Source: Punica granatum (lineage: Eukaryota; Streptophyta; Magnoliopsida; Myrtales; Lythraceae). Taken from it: 64,000 nucleotides of DNA. Shown in pieces: positions 24,851-37,975 of this stretch. Made by a program: the position numbers and the translations under genes. The stretch lies in NCBI RefSeq assembly GCF_007655135.1, contig NC_045130.1, positions 24,929,363-24,993,362 of the forward strand, given 5' to 3'. The first letter of the stretch is position 1. Each line of letters starts with the position of its first letter. The notes under the pieces are model-generated. The model ran no database searches. It worked only from the letters and a program-made list of their open reading frames with translations, and was not told where the DNA came from.

Positions 24851-27800
24851 TAGGGTGTCGGTTTAATGTTTAGGTTCCCTTTTTTAAATGAACTATCTTT
24901 GTAAATTAAGGAATTTGAATCAAATCAATGTAATAGCATTAGCTTTTGAAAACTCATGCATTGCATGCATTCTGTTTGTTTTTATGTTTATTTTTGCACA
25001 GCAGCTACCACGTCCTGCAACGATAGGCGAGTTATTCCCACCTTTGCGAATAGACCACCCGCAGTTTTCACCTTTCCACGGCGAGACGCGTTGTGACCAG
25101 AGGCCGAGTCCATCTCAACTACTCACCCCGCACCTCAGGTAAGTCGAGACCTTCACCGCGGGCAGACCATCTACGATCTTCACCCACCTTCCATGACAAG
25201 ATGAGTCGTGGCCCAAGGGCCGACCAACCTTCCCAGGAGAAATTAATTAACACTAACTTCCGTTTGACTGACCGCATCCTCGACGTGGCGTGACACATCT
25301 CCAGTGCGCCAGTACACACCTTTTCAAGCAATAATGCACATCATTAGTGTCTAGACGCGTCACCGCATGCCACATGCACGCACCTTCAACACATCCCTTG
25401 TGCGATGAACATCTCCCTCGGTGTGCTTACACGACACCTACCAGGCCAGTTCGTTTCTCTACACCCTTGCATTGAAATTTCGAACAGTTCATGTTCCTTC
25501 ATTGTTTCCTTTTTCCATTGCCGAAAATCCCCAATAAGAAAGCAGCCTAAATACCGAACGACCACAATCGGGTCAACAAACGTCTCTCATCCAGCTCCTT
25601 AGGATTTCAACATTGAGTCCCCACCCTCCCTCCACAAAGATCGCAAGCAACTGCTCCAACAGATGGAACATGTCCCGGCCTATCCGTCACAGGAGTCATT
25701 AGCACGGACGCACCTCCGACCAAAGAATGGGTCCAGCCCACTCCCTACCGTCGTCGCCGACTAAACACTAGGGCAACACGCGTATTCTTCCTGAAATTCT
25801 CTTTCGCTTTTATTTAAATGCTTTCCCAACGAGTTCCAGGCTAGAACAAATCCCTCAAGAGACATTGGGACAATTCCAGCGATGTCCATTAGCTCTATCG
25901 AGCCTGTTCGACTCGCCTGTCCTTATGGGACCTGGCTCCTCAAGTCTTCCCTAGGACGACTGCGCATGCCTACCCGCAAACTGGGAAAATACGCCAATGC
26001 GGTCTCAGTCACGATCTAACCGCTCCAGTGTAGTAATGACCAGACTCCTAGAATTAAGTGTCCCCCCACGCGTGGCACCCCGTGGGTCGCATGCCGAACA
26101 AAAGGGATTTTCCATGTGACCACCCCATATTTCTTACCGCATATTCCACCGCATAATCACCTGACACACTGTCTTCCTTGTCGATTTTCACAGGGACACG
26201 TCGACCCCAGGCGAAAAGTGATGCACGAGCTCATGCCTCTTCGAGAACTCTTCTCGAGCTTCCTCTCTTATACTTTGACAGGGAAGGGGGTTCGGTGCGG
26301 AGGTACCGCCTGCGAAGCCAAAGACAAAAGCGACTGAGTGAGCCATACGTCATCGATGCAGCCCTCTCAATTAACAGCAAGCATTACCCTGAGGCGAAGC
26401 ACGTCCATTGACTTCGAGAGCATATCTCTCCAGAAGACACCCGCCAAGGGAATCTCAAGACACGGTCGGGCACAACGATCGCACAAAGCACCTGCTACGT
26501 GCTACTTCAACAAATAAAGACCGGGGCATCCTCGTCCAATATTTGGACCGGGACAATCTCTTATTTTCCTTCTAGACAACAAGGGAAATTCACATGTAAA
26601 GCTTGCAATGGCAAATGACACGAAGTTTGGCTCCCGAGTGCACAAGAGTCAAACTTCCAAGAAAGTTGGCCCTCACAAAATGGGGCTGGGATAGCAAAAC
26701 GCAACAAGTCTCCACGGGGCAAAGCATACCGAAGCGGCCTTGGCGATGCAAAGCCAAGGAGTCTCCAACATATACATGGGGTACAACATAGACCCTAGCT
26801 GCAAGAAAAAAAATAGAGCGAAAAGAAGCGAGAAAACCCTGCCAACAAAAACAGAGAAGAGAGAGAAAAGAAGCGGGAAAAATCTACCAACAAACGAAAC
26901 AAGGCAACGCCGAGGTTCATTAAAAACACTAGCGCCGCCAATCCAAAGAAATCAACAAACTCCGACAAAAAGGGGAGCAGCAAACATAACTCCTCGACGG
27001 AGATAGAACACCAACGCACTCAGAGGTCGAGTCCTTCAAATCATTCGCCTTTATAAGCTCGAGAGATAAAAGAATTGAGCCTGCTAGGTCGAAAATCCCA
27101 TTTTTAGGGCGGCCTAGGCAAAAGTTAGGGCAAAAGAGAGGCACGACCAGAAACCCCTTTGGGGCTGCCGTGGCAAAATGAGAGCTTTTCTCCTTTAGAT
27201 TTTGAGGTGCGGCACCGAGGTGGGTGACCGTAGCAAAAGGAGAGCAAAATGAGAGATAGATAAAATTGTCCCCCTAGTCCCTCGCACAAAATGCGGACTA
27301 AGGATCCCTAGGGAAAATGGCCAGATTATCTACTCCAACACGATCCCTGATCAGCTCTCCAACACAACTCAACCGTCCAAGGTGGATTCTTCTTCAGACA
27401 CAGTGGGCAACTGAGCACGCCGTCTAAGTAGTTCGGTACAGCCCACACAATAGAAGGACGAAAGAAAAATTGGGGGTACATCTCGCTGTAAGCGTGAACC
27501 CGTGTATCCTTTTAGCTTGGGGCAATGTGCTTCCCAAGCTTTCTCTTTTTTCTTTGTCAAATTCATAAGTCCAAACAGGTCACAGCCACCCTTCAATTGG
27601 CTACCAAAAAGTCAAAATCCCAGACATTCTTTTTCGGGAATCTAGTCATAACACTCCGAAAATGACAAGACCATGGTCAGACCAAATTTGAACATAAATT
27701 CCCATGAGGGTTGCAAATGTAGTCGTCCTATGGCACTCTGAAGAGAAGGGTCCAAAGCTGACGGGCGTGTTGAGCAACCGATAGAGCTGCCAGGGTATTG

Positions 27801-28203
27801 TCCGGGAAGTGTCGATATGCCCATACATTGCCAATAGGAATCCGAGAGGCCTCACTGGGAGGCCTTTGAAATCGGGATCCCTTTTGCCTATTCAGAGCAA
27901 AAAATCTTTACGGGTCGTTTAAGTGACCCGAAACTGAAGATCTGTGTGTTGCAACAACCTCTTATGCTTACCCGTGCCTATCTTGCATTAGTAATTCTCA
28001 CATGATTTACGAGTGATGCCAAGATTATAGATACTGTATCGCAAGAACTACGATGAACTCTGATTCCTTACCACCCCTGAGCTCGAGTCCCTCATCGCAC
28101 GGCATCCCGCAAAGCAAAATCCCACATCGCACGGTCGGGACTTCGCCAGCGAAAGCACAATCGCCCATGTAGCAAAGCAGGCCTCCAACAAAGCACAATA
28201 GTT
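24851..28203 (+). other. Non-coding internal region of element R, conserved in V
   Basis: I see no gene here; ORFs are short and without recognisable domains. Block by block it matches V in the same order. R 24870-25600 matches V 59400-59980, R 25620-26000 matches V 60750-61110, R 26100-26560 matches V 61230-61640, R 26590-27150 matches V 61930-62440 and R 27150-28170 matches V 62440-63440. The minisatellite at 60112-60660 in V has no counterpart at that point in R. The last blocks also match U (1990-950, reverse). An A-rich, lysine-coding stretch (about 26800-26960) is shared with V 62100-62260. The autonomous gag-pol that would sit here is absent. Confidence 0.7.
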
Positions 28204-29025
28204 TTGCACTTTTCATTAAACTCTGCACTTTTCATTAAACTCTGCACTTTCATTAAGCTCCGCATTTTCCACTAAGGCATTTTCAATTAAGCTCCGCACT
28301 TTTAAATTAAGCTTTGTACTTTTCATTAAGCTCTGCACTTTTCATTAAGCTCTGCATTTTCCATTAACCTCCGCACTTTTCAATTAAGTTCCGCAATATT
28401 CAAATTAAGCTCCGCAAATTTACCGGGCAAGTGCCCATGCATCTTGTAAATCCGCCGAGCAAGCGCCTATGCTTCTTGCAAATCCGCCGGGCAAGCACCG
28501 TGCATCTTGCAAACCCGTTGGGCAAGCGCCCGTGCCTTTTGCAACGCACTTTTCAATTAAGCTCTGCACTTTTCAAATTAAGCTCCGCACTTTTCAATTA
28601 AGCTCCGCACTTTCAAATTAAGCTCCGCACTTTCAATCAACCTCCGCATTTTCAATTAAGCTCTGCACTTTTCAATTAAGCTTCGCACTTTTCAATTAAG
28701 CTCTGCACTTTCAATTAAGCTTCGCACTTTCAATTAAGCTCAGCACTTTCAATTAAGCACCGGCATTTTCAATTAAGCTCCGCACTTTTCAATTAAGCTC
28801 CACACTTTCAAATTAAGCTCTGCATTTTCAATTAAGTTTCGCACTTTCAATTAAGCTCTGCACTTTCCATTAAAGCTCTGTACTTTCAATCAAGCTTCGC
28901 ACTTTCAGTTAAACTCCACACTTTTCATCAAGCTTTGCTCTTTTATCAAACTTCGCATTTTTAAGCTCCGCACTTTTCTGCAAGCTCTACATTCTTCATA
29001 TAGCTTTGCACTTTTCATTAAGTCC
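28204..29025 (+). repeat. 20/21-bp minisatellite in the 3' part of element R
   Basis: Roughly 35 imperfect copies of a unit close to CTTTTCAATTAAGCTCCGCA. A second array of three to four ~38-bp units (ccgggcaagcgcccatgc theme) interrupts it at 28418-28545. The array follows the last conserved block (gagtccctcatcgcacg) and lies about 235 bp before the 3' LTR. It is unrelated to the arrays in U and V. Variable tandem arrays in the 3' untranslated region are a described feature of Tat/Ogre-type elements. Confidence 0.93.
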
Positions 29026-29260
29026 CATTTTAATTGATTACATTTTCTTTATGCACCTTTTCCTGTTCGTTGCAAAGCTTGCCTATGTCTTATTTCGTTT
29101 CTTTTATCTTTGCGTTAGGTGTGATATTTCCCACAAATCCAAAGAGGGAGAAGAAGAAGGTGGTCAGATGTGCCATATTGGTCATCACAATCAAACTGGG
29201 ATGCTTCTGAAATCTTTGGCTGCATCATCTACCTGAGCAAGCAGTCAAAGAGGGGCAAAC
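29026..29260 (+). promoter_or_regulatory. 3' untranslated end and polypurine tract of element R
   Basis: Unique sequence after the minisatellite, ending in AAAGAGGGGCAAAC (29247-29260) directly before the 3' LTR start at 29261. The purine-rich run next to the LTR is where plus-strand synthesis would be primed. Confidence 0.65.
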
Positions 29261-30653
29261 TGTTAGAACCTCATTTTGGTTCACCAGTCCAAACAACAGC
29301 ATTAGTAGCGATTCAAGCCATAACTTGAGCTTTGATACAATAGAAGGCTCAACACAGTAACAAATCACTATTCATACTCAAGTCAGCAGAGACAAGAAAA
29401 GGGCATGGGCACACAACAAAAGAACTTCCTTGGTCATCAAGATCTGACAAAACAAACAAAAAGCCCAAACAATCCCCAAACTGACATTTTGCAGAGTACA
29501 ACGCCGACAGTGCTACTTGTCGATGGTTCACTCGACCATCAGAAAATAGTCAATATTGGACTCCAAAAATCCATATCGGTGCCAAACATATGAAAAGTGT
29601 CTTCAAACACATTTTGTAGATTATCTGCTCCATACAGAGCAATTTTCTGAATACAAACAACTTTTCAAGGGAAGTCCAAAAATGCTGGTTCATCAGACAA
29701 AAGTTAATGCCCAACGTCAGACACATCTATATCCCAAACATACAGAGCATGTGCATCATAGCAGATTTGTTCCCGTAAGCCATGCAGACACCTCGAATGA
29801 CTTCCGAGCGACAGAACAAGCATACCTTTCCTCGGAAATGCATAACCGGAGACTGGCCTGACGGAATATTGGCAAACGAAGTTGACCCTGCATTGCCCTG
29901 AAAACTACAGCGGACAGGCGCAATTGGGCAAATCCGGCAGCATAACCCCTTTCAGTTTTCCAAGTGACCTCCAAGGAGTAGAAAAAACCATTTTCAGTGG
30001 AAATCCATATTCGGATGTCCTTTTTGCGAGAACTTAAGCTGCCCTACACATTGCTAGCCATCCCAAGGCTCAATGTAGAATCATCAGACTAAACTGCACA
30101 CAACTCATCTAGGCCTCCTGAGCAGTGCTTTAACGATCTCGGATGCATTTTTCTAGTCCTTAGAGGTATGTTTTCAACAAACAGAGATCATAGTGATCTC
30201 CGGCTCGCCCAAGCAACTCAGAAAACAATATGAGAAATCCAGTTTTGGCCTCCTAGGATGTCTCCGACTCCATATTTGTAATACTGGCTTAAGGGTCAAC
30301 TATTCATTCCGACTGACAATGCATATCAAAGTGACCAACACGGAACACAGATGCAAGATATGTATTCAGAAACGATTAACTTAACTATGATCACTTGAAA
30401 TGAGCAAAACTGGCTTTCGAGCCTCATGACCACCCGAGGCATTTTCTCATGAAAAATGGCAATCTTGGGCTCATTTGAACCGTTTTATCGCGCACATCGC
30501 CGATTCCACGTTCAATTTCAACCACAGGCTTCAAACGCGCGACTAATCGAGATCCGAGCTTTCCCAACTCACCTCCAACCCAAGCGGGACCCATGGCATC
30601 TTCTTCCCCTTGCTCAAGACAAAGCTAGCCAAGTTGCATGCAAAATATCCTTA

Positions 30654-31467
30654 GGCCACGTTTGGTTCACAGGTTTTCACAGGGAACGGAATAACTATTC
30701 CGTACGGAATAGGTATTTTGTCGTTTGGTTGAACGGAATGCGGAATAGCTATTCCAACCCGGAAGACTTATCCAGTTTAGATCCGGAATACGGGTACCTC
30801 CCTCCCCAGTTCGGATTGGCATTTCCGGATCCGGAAACGGACGAAAAGGACAAAAATACCCTCATCTTATTTCACTAATTACAAACCCATGCCATCCCAT
30901 GTGAATTTCTTTTTTTTAATTTAATATTTTTAATTTAATTAATCTTATTAATAATAATAATTTTTAGTAATTTAATTAAAATAATTAATTTTTAAAAATT
31001 ATTTACTTTTAAATTATTTAAAATTTTTATTTTTTATTAATTATAAAATAGATAATTATGCTTATTAAATTATTAAAACAATTAATTTTATTAATTAACG
31101 CAATTTTTAGTAATTCAATTAAAATAATTTATTTTTAAAAATTATTCACTTTCAAATTATTTAAAATGTTTATTATTTATTAATTATAAAAATTATCATT
31201 AAAGTTATCTATTTATCTTATAAAACCCATTAAATTTAACATGAAGGGCATTTCTGTCTTTTCATCATATTCTTGTTCTTTCCATTCCTTATTCAATCCA
31301 ACCAAACATCAGAATTATAATTCTCAGTTTTTCTATTCCCTCCAACCAAACAAAAAAATTTCATCAGAATTTTTATTCTATTTCCTGCCTATTCTATTCC
31401 CTGTCTTATTCTATTCCTTGTCTTATTCTATTCCTGTCAAATCTATTACAGCGAACCAAAAGTAGCC
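30654..31467. mobile_element. Tourist-like MITE (PIF/Harbinger type), 814 bp
   Basis: Ends GGCCACGTTTGGTTCAC (left) and GCGAACCAAAAGTAGCC (right) form imperfect terminal inverted repeats. They are flanked by TTA at 30651-30653 and 31468-31470, the three-base target preference of PIF/Harbinger elements. The middle (30900-31240) is extremely AT-rich, and extra ccaaccaaaca motifs lie near the right end. Flanking LTR sequence is continuous when the element is removed, as in S (20690-20720). No transposase is encoded. Confidence 0.8.
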
Positions 31468-31959
31468 TTAGTCTTTCACTTCAACACTCCAACTTCAAAT
31501 CCATGGCATTAATGCATTTTGGCTCTTCTTCTTCAAGATTGCATGGATGACTTTCATCCTCATCTTCATTAAGCTAAACGACTTTTGCTAATGATACCCT
31601 TAATTGCATTTTACTTTCCTTAATTGCACTTAAGCTTTGCCTAGATATTGCATAAAGTTTATTAAGCTAATCACTTCTTGCATGCACACTCTCTCTAGCA
31701 ATTCTCTCTCAATAAAATGCTCTCAACTCCTCCAAGCCACAGCAGCCTATGATCAGCCCAAACAAACCGAAAACCAAGCCAAAAACACTTAGAACATAAG
31801 TCAAGAACCGGTGATCAACATCTCGACTTAAATCTGCACTTTTCCAAAATTTTAATCGCATATATTTTGGACTTCTTGAGTTCATTTCCCAACTTGGATT
31901 TTTCTTTTGAGGCTTTTAGCTCATCGTTTCAGGTCTATTTTGGCCTCTCAGGTGATACA

Positions 31960-32240
31960 GTGCACGTCCATACACTCAGACGCACACCCGCGTGCTCAAA
32001 CGTTCGCCAGACGCACGCCCGTACGTTCAGACGCATGCTAGGCGCTCCGTGCGCTCGCCCGTCTGCCCGCGCGTACACCAATCTGCCTACGCGCCTGCCA
32101 TGCTCCAGTGCGCACCCCTGTCCCCCAGCGTGCACGCCTGCACTCCCTTGAGCCCGCCCGTGCCCAGCTGCCTGTCCATCCATGCTCCAGCGCACTCGCG
32201 CACCGGTGCTCGTGCACCTGAGCATCCCTCCCCGTGTCTA
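31960..32240. repeat. G/C-rich tract in 3' LTR of R
   Basis: Dense cgcacgcccg / cgcctgcc-type motifs over about 280 bp. It is longer than the counterparts in S (110 bp) and U (180 bp). Confidence 0.65.
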
Positions 32241-35022
32241 GCCGAGTCACCCGACTCTCTAACCCTTCTCCGACTCCTTCCTCGTATCCCAAGGCTATTT
32301 ATAATATTCCCGACTTAGAGGAGCTAGGACTTTTATATTTTTTGCATGTTTATGGAGAAATATGGTGTAGTAAGCATGTTTTATTTGCAAGATCATATTT
32401 TTATGCACTTTCACGTTATATTATACATGTTTATCCTCGTATTACGTGCTAGCATGTCGAGAAACGCTTGAATCGTAGTTAAGAAGACCATTTCGACCCG
32501 GAAAAAAAGCAAAAGAGCCCTCAGGTTCATCTCCAAGTGAGGTGACCGAATGCTAATTTGATCTTTTCGAGCTAGGAGTGGTCTCCTTGTCCCAATCTAA
32601 GTTGGTTCCCGATTTTTACTATTTTTTCCTGCATCCATGAAGTCTGTATTGTTTCATCGATTCCTTAAATAACATGTTTGTGCATGTTTGCATGTTTAAA
32701 TGCGTTATTCAACCCATGGTAATACCGACTTTATTAAATACGTGTGATTTATCATATTTGATGTTTGAGCATGCGAGAAACGATTGGAAACAAGATGAGG
32801 AAACCTCATGGAACCCGACTTGGGCCATGGGATCTCTCGGCTTTCTCCAAGGGGAAGAGGTCGAGAACCTTATGGACTTATTTGGATTATACGGGGCTTC
32901 ATCTTCCCGAGTGAAGTCCGTTTCTCGGATTTTGTGTAATTGCAATTTTAATATCATCGCAAATTCAGCATTAAAACACCTTTTTTAAAATGTTATTTTT
33001 CAAGCAATATGCATGGATTCGTGTAATGGTGACTTTTTTGGGTCCATTTGGCTCCGAGGGTATTTTGGTCATTTTGACCAAGTTATCCTCGACCTTTCTG
33101 GACCCGTCTTGGTCGTTGAGTCACGAATCATTTTCATCAAATTAAGCTTTTTGGGTGTTCAGACTCCATTCAGTGGATCAATTCATGATCTGTCTGATTG
33201 TTTGTAACCCGCATATTTACTGCATTCGACATTTAACTTTAAGCTGTAATCCCACAAACGGGTTAATCGGGATGCTCACATGATTAATCCACACTCGGCA
33301 TTAATAAACTTGCATGAATTGGCCATTAACTGATAACTCGCATCGACAAGTTGTCAAATGACATTAGTGCCCTTTTCAAAACGCTCGTATATTTCAAAAT
33401 CCGGAACTCGTGATCCGAAGTAGCATGGGATCCGGTGAAGACTTGCATATCTCGACTCGAGATTGTGCCTAATTCTAGGCGACTCTAGTCGTGGTACGGG
33501 AGTCTCCTTCTAATAACTTCCGGATCGACCAACCATATCTTTGACTTTTTCAGGGTTCTTACATAACTCTAGGAGATCCAAGGAATTGGTCAGCGTCGGC
33601 TACAAGCCGAGGTGGCTCGCATCGCGTTGTTTCCCTTTTCTGAAAATAATTTTCAAGTCAAGGGCAAAATCATCATTTCGTAATTTAGCGACACCCCTAA
33701 GGTTAGCTTGACAGAAATACTACAGAATCAAGATAAGAACAAGCTACATGCTCAGGTGCAGCTTCATCTACATAGCCCTTCTTATCCAACTGATGAGTTT
33801 CTGTCATTCTAGCATAGTTTCGGGTATTTAGTCGGGTATTCTGGATCAAAACATAATTACCAGACTAAGCATGCATCTGACCTAAGCACATACGGGCAAT
33901 AGCGGGTTAGGACATCAAGTTCTAGGCGTTCTTGGGCAAAAAACTTGTTATGTAATAACTTGTAAGCATTTCAGTGTCACAATACAGAACAATTTTAAAC
34001 GCAATCCACACACAAAGGACTTGACTACAGACACTATGTTTGTCAGGTCCTTGAAACAAAGTCAAATGCAAAAATGTTTTGTGCACGTTTGCTTATTTAG
34101 CATATGGCATTTGCTTGCAAAAATACCCATAGGTTAATAATTTGTTAATCCATTTATACTCGGTAATAACAAACACATTGTCTGCAATATGCCCGTTGTT
34201 TGTTATTTTTCTGCTCTTGTTTGTCCATGTGAGACGAGTCCGACCCATAGGACTCATTGCACTTAGGATTCAACGCCCTAATCATCAGTCGCTGGGTCCA
34301 ATGACCCATTCACTGTGAGCGCATTTCAATTTCAGTTTTCTGTTTTTCCCTGAACTCACGGCGAGTCGGAGCGGAATAATAACTGAAAGCTAACTTACTG
34401 GGATTCAATCATTTGTAATTTGTAATTTTTTTTAGAGCATTGTAAGGATTTTACTTTGTACACTTATTTCTATAAGAATCCTGATCGATGAGCGAATGGT
34501 CCGAGAGTCGAACTAATCGAATCGGTCCAATGCTTGCCCAGACAAGAGTAATCCCAAGATTTTGCGGTTCCGATTCACACAGGATTACAACCATCATGGT
34601 TTGATGGACTGTAACGCAAGATAGTGTGTCGATTCCTTGACATACGGGCATACTTCTCTCTCGGCTTCCCAACGAACATCGTTTAGTTCACCGAATTTTC
34701 GGGGTCAAAACGTGCAAGCCGAGCGCAACCTAATTCACGCGGTAAATAAGATAAAACTGCAAGCCTAGCAAGTTAGAGTACCGAAAGGGCGTGCGAGATA
34801 TAGGCCCGCACATAACGTGAACCCCCGAACTCGGACTTTCCAGTTCTGCACAGACCAATGTCTTAGGAAAACTAGCTGTACCATTACTCCTAGACCCAGG
34901 CAACTCACCGGCCCTCGACCTTCGGGTTGTAAACAAGTAGTGACTACTCTTTCTCACGCGTGTCTGTCACATATTCCCGCGAAGGTGGACACTCCCAAGC
35001 CACGCGATCCAAAAGCCCGCAT

Positions 35023-35027
35023 GTGGG
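35023..35027. repeat. Target site duplication of the Athila element, left copy (GTGGG)
   Basis: GTGGG before the Athila LTR and GCGGG after it (44845-44849). Other family LTRs read gcatgcgggccc here, so GCGGG is the original and the left copy has a C to T change at a CpG. Confidence 0.8.
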
Positions 35028-36026
35028 TGATCCACTGTGAATATATATAAAGATAAATGCAAATTGTACCAGCAAGTGCACGGGGTTTGATCAAGTAAGA
35101 TAGTGATGAATAGAGTGTCGATCCCATGAGGATTAATTAAGTACTAAACCTATATTAGATTCTATTATTATCTGGGCAATCAAATTGAGAGAATTAACTA
35201 ATTAACTACTAATCAACCTAAATCGTCACAAAGAGCAGAAAGAGAATTGTATGAAAATATATCAATTGAAAGTGGGAAAAACAGAACCCACCCTAGTTTC
35301 ACTAATCAGATTGCCATCATGTTATATAGATTAATAGCTATGTGGTTAGTCAAGTGAGTTTATCAAACCTTTAAAATTAAAGGCTTAAACCCCTAATTAA
35401 TCAATCAGCTCTCGCATCTCTAATTAATAGTGGACTCTAAATTATAATCATACACCTTCCAGTGCTATAACTGTCTAATGCCTTAAATTAATTATCCCTA
35501 ATGTCTTAGCGAATAACTAACTAGAAACATTGCATTAATCCCTGGATAATCTCTAATTAAACTAATTAACGCAGCTTCCGCATTTAACTAATTAGTCTAA
35601 TAAAGAATTCTTAACAAACCCTATATCAACTCTCGTATCAATAGTGTTTCTAACAATTATAACCAATTAAGAATTAAAATTGAAATTATAGGAATTGCAA
35701 TTATGAATCATCAACACATCTATTAATCCTATAACACGGCGACAATCATCATATTAGCTACCTAGGGTTTCATCATATTCCCACAAGAGAAGCTTAGAAC
35801 ATCATGGAATTGAAAACACAATTATAATTCAAATAAGTCATTGTAATAGAATTCATATTCAGCAGTAAACTCAAGATATTGAATCCTAAAAAAAAAACCC
35901 AACAATTCCTTTAAGGAATAGTCTCTTCCACAATTCTTCGCTTCAAATCAATTGATCCAGGTAACGGCTCCAGACAAGACTCTCTCCAAAAACTCTCTAG
36001 GTTAAAAGAATGTGAAAGATGACTCT

Positions 36027-36060
<34 letters not shown>

Positions 36061-36304
36061 AGGGTTTCCTAATCTTGTTATAAAGAGTATTTATCTCCAA
36101 AACAAAAAAGATTTCCAAAAGATATAGGCTGGCTCCAAATTGCACAAAACTCCTCAATATTGCTCATAATTCCATCTAAGTCTTCAAAGACCTACAATAT
36201 CAAATTACACATAATTAAGCACCAACTTCTTATAATTTCTATAAAATTCATAATAATTTAACATGAATTGCACAATAAAATATGAGTATAATATGTCCTT
36301 ATCA
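35028..36304 (-). mobile_element. 3' LTR of the Athila element
   Basis: 1,277 bp. By eye it is about 95 % identical to 43596-44844, with the first 260 bases (plus strand) more diverged. The main length difference is a run of 33 C (36028-36060) where the other LTR has only six C. Confidence 0.93.
36028..36060. repeat. Homopolymer of 33 C
   Basis: An uninterrupted C run (G on the element's coding strand) inside the Athila 3' LTR. It may be a real expansion of the six-C tract seen in the other LTR, or an assembly or base-calling artefact. Confidence 0.95.
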
Positions 36305-37975
36305 ACTTCCCCACACTTGAACTTTTGTTTGTCCTCAAGCAAAATAAATAAGACCAAGGAAAGAAATCTATCATAGAGAGTACAAATTTTCATATTCACT
36401 GATTCAAGCATCTGATATCTCACAATTTATGACTCGCTATTTTGTGGTGCCCACTGCTCAAATGAAACTGGAAACATGTGATCAGAGTACTACAGTTGAA
36501 ATTAACAAGCTAATCTAGAGAAAGCAAATTTTAATCCAAGCGTTTAGCCTAAGATTTTTATTTCAAATGTAAATACTCCGTCCTATAAGGAAAAACACAC
36601 ATTTAAACTTCATAGCTGTTAGCAAGCATATGATCCCTCTAATTATCCCTTTAAGCAAGTCAACAAGGTAGTGAAAGCATATGGTATATGCTTCGTCCCT
36701 AGGTTTTCTTCCTTTTTATTACAAGTCTTAATTCATTTTTTTCTTTTTGCATTCAATTTTTCCTTTCTGTTTCTAAAGCAATTTTTTTTTCCTTCAAGTC
36801 CAATTTTTGTTTGAACTTGTGCCTTTCCGCCCTTCTCGTTATAGTGAGTTCATTGAGTCGGCACATCCCGGGCTCATCACCCAAGTGACCGAGTTTTAAA
36901 GGGACCCCTACAAACTCTTCCTCACTCTAACATTCAAGTTAGGATACTCATAACTCAATTATTGAGTCATTGGAGTAAAGGCTATGCTTGCTTTTTTTTT
37001 TTTGAATGCTCACTAACACTTTTCAGACTTCTTTTATAGGAATCACTAAGTACAAAGCTTCTTCTACCTCTTTCACTAAATGTTAAAGTGCTATTAGAAC
37101 AATTAAAAAGAAGATATACTAACTAACTTTGCTTAGAAGTAGAACTGTTTATTTTTCACTTAAGGACTTGACCGACTCTTAAACTTCAAACTCTAGGGCT
37201 AAAAACTAGGTAAATTTGATTTCTAAAGATATGACTAATTAATTTTAACTAAGTACAAAAATCACAATAATGGTGAGTAGGGCGCCTAAATGAGTCAATT
37301 TTTTCAAACAATTCCTGAACAAATGCTATCAACAGTATTCTTCGTACAATCTCTAGATTTCAATAGTTTTTTAAAAAAAATTTGGCCTAACAATTGCCAT
37401 GTAACTTAGGGACAATTATAGTTCAAGGTGACAGGGGAGTATAACCATTTATCAACAAAGACAGGTATTAGATGTCATGAGTAACAAATTAAATTACAGA
37501 ATTCAGACATCAACACCATATTCAATTTTATACTCTATTTGTTTAGTATCTCTATTCCCCACACTTAGATTAAACAGTGTCCTCACTGTTCCTAATGTAG
37601 CTCCAGTAAAACGACAATCAAAATAAAGAACATAAGAGAAAAAGAGATACTAGTACTTCCCCGGTTTCGAAAAATTAAGCTGAAGCAATTGGAGTTCCAA
37701 CCGGTATAGCAATATAGAGAGCCAGCAGTTGTTATCTACCTTGGCTTCAAAAACAAAAAGAAAACAACAAAAATAACAGAAATAACAGATAATCCATCTT
37801 AACTAAAACAGTCAAATAGCAAATATCCCAAGTCTACCCAATGAGTGGGTGCTTGATAAAGTACAAACCAGCAGCAAATCAAAATAAAACAAATGAAGCA
37901 AAAGAATTGAGAGCCAACATGGAGTTTAGCTCTCAGACATGGGCTGCCTCCCATTAAGCACTTAGTTTATAGTCG
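36305..37975 (-). other. Athila region between integrase and 3' LTR, no env-like ORF
   Basis: An AT-rich 1.67-kb stretch with only very short ORFs and several homopolymer runs. Many Athila elements carry an env-like ORF here; none is recognisable. The minus strand has gtgtggggaagt next to the LTR at 36305-36316, a plausible polypurine tract. Confidence 0.65.

Larger units (their letters stand above)
29261..35027 (+). mobile_element. 3' LTR of element R, main part
   Basis: Starts TGTTAGAACC. The usual TGTCAGCACC has changed at two positions. The LTR reaches 35027, where the Athila element interrupts it, and finishes at 44845-44879 with ..GTCCGTACA. Without the Athila and the Tourist-like MITE it is about 4.98 kb, compared with 3.57 kb for the 5' LTR. 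Where S and U have TATAAAT this LTR reads agatattgcataaag (about 31643-31657), so the box looks degraded. The G/C-rich tract is at 31960-32240. Confidence 0.88.

Noticed and set aside
26740..27006. Lysine/arginine-rich ORF as a possible gag nucleocapsid
   Set aside because: No zinc knuckle or capsid motif; the counterpart in V (62100-62260) is in a different frame context and the A-rich composition explains the residues.
28418..28545. CRISPR-like alternation of repeats and spacers in the R array
   Set aside because: The segment is a second short tandem array inside a plant minisatellite, without regular unique spacers.
30456..30878. 140-codon ORF in the 3' LTR of R
   Set aside because: It crosses the border of the Tourist-like MITE and is absent from other LTRs.
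36305..37975. Athila env-like gene
   Set aside because: Only short ORFs, no signal peptide or membrane segment of useful length.
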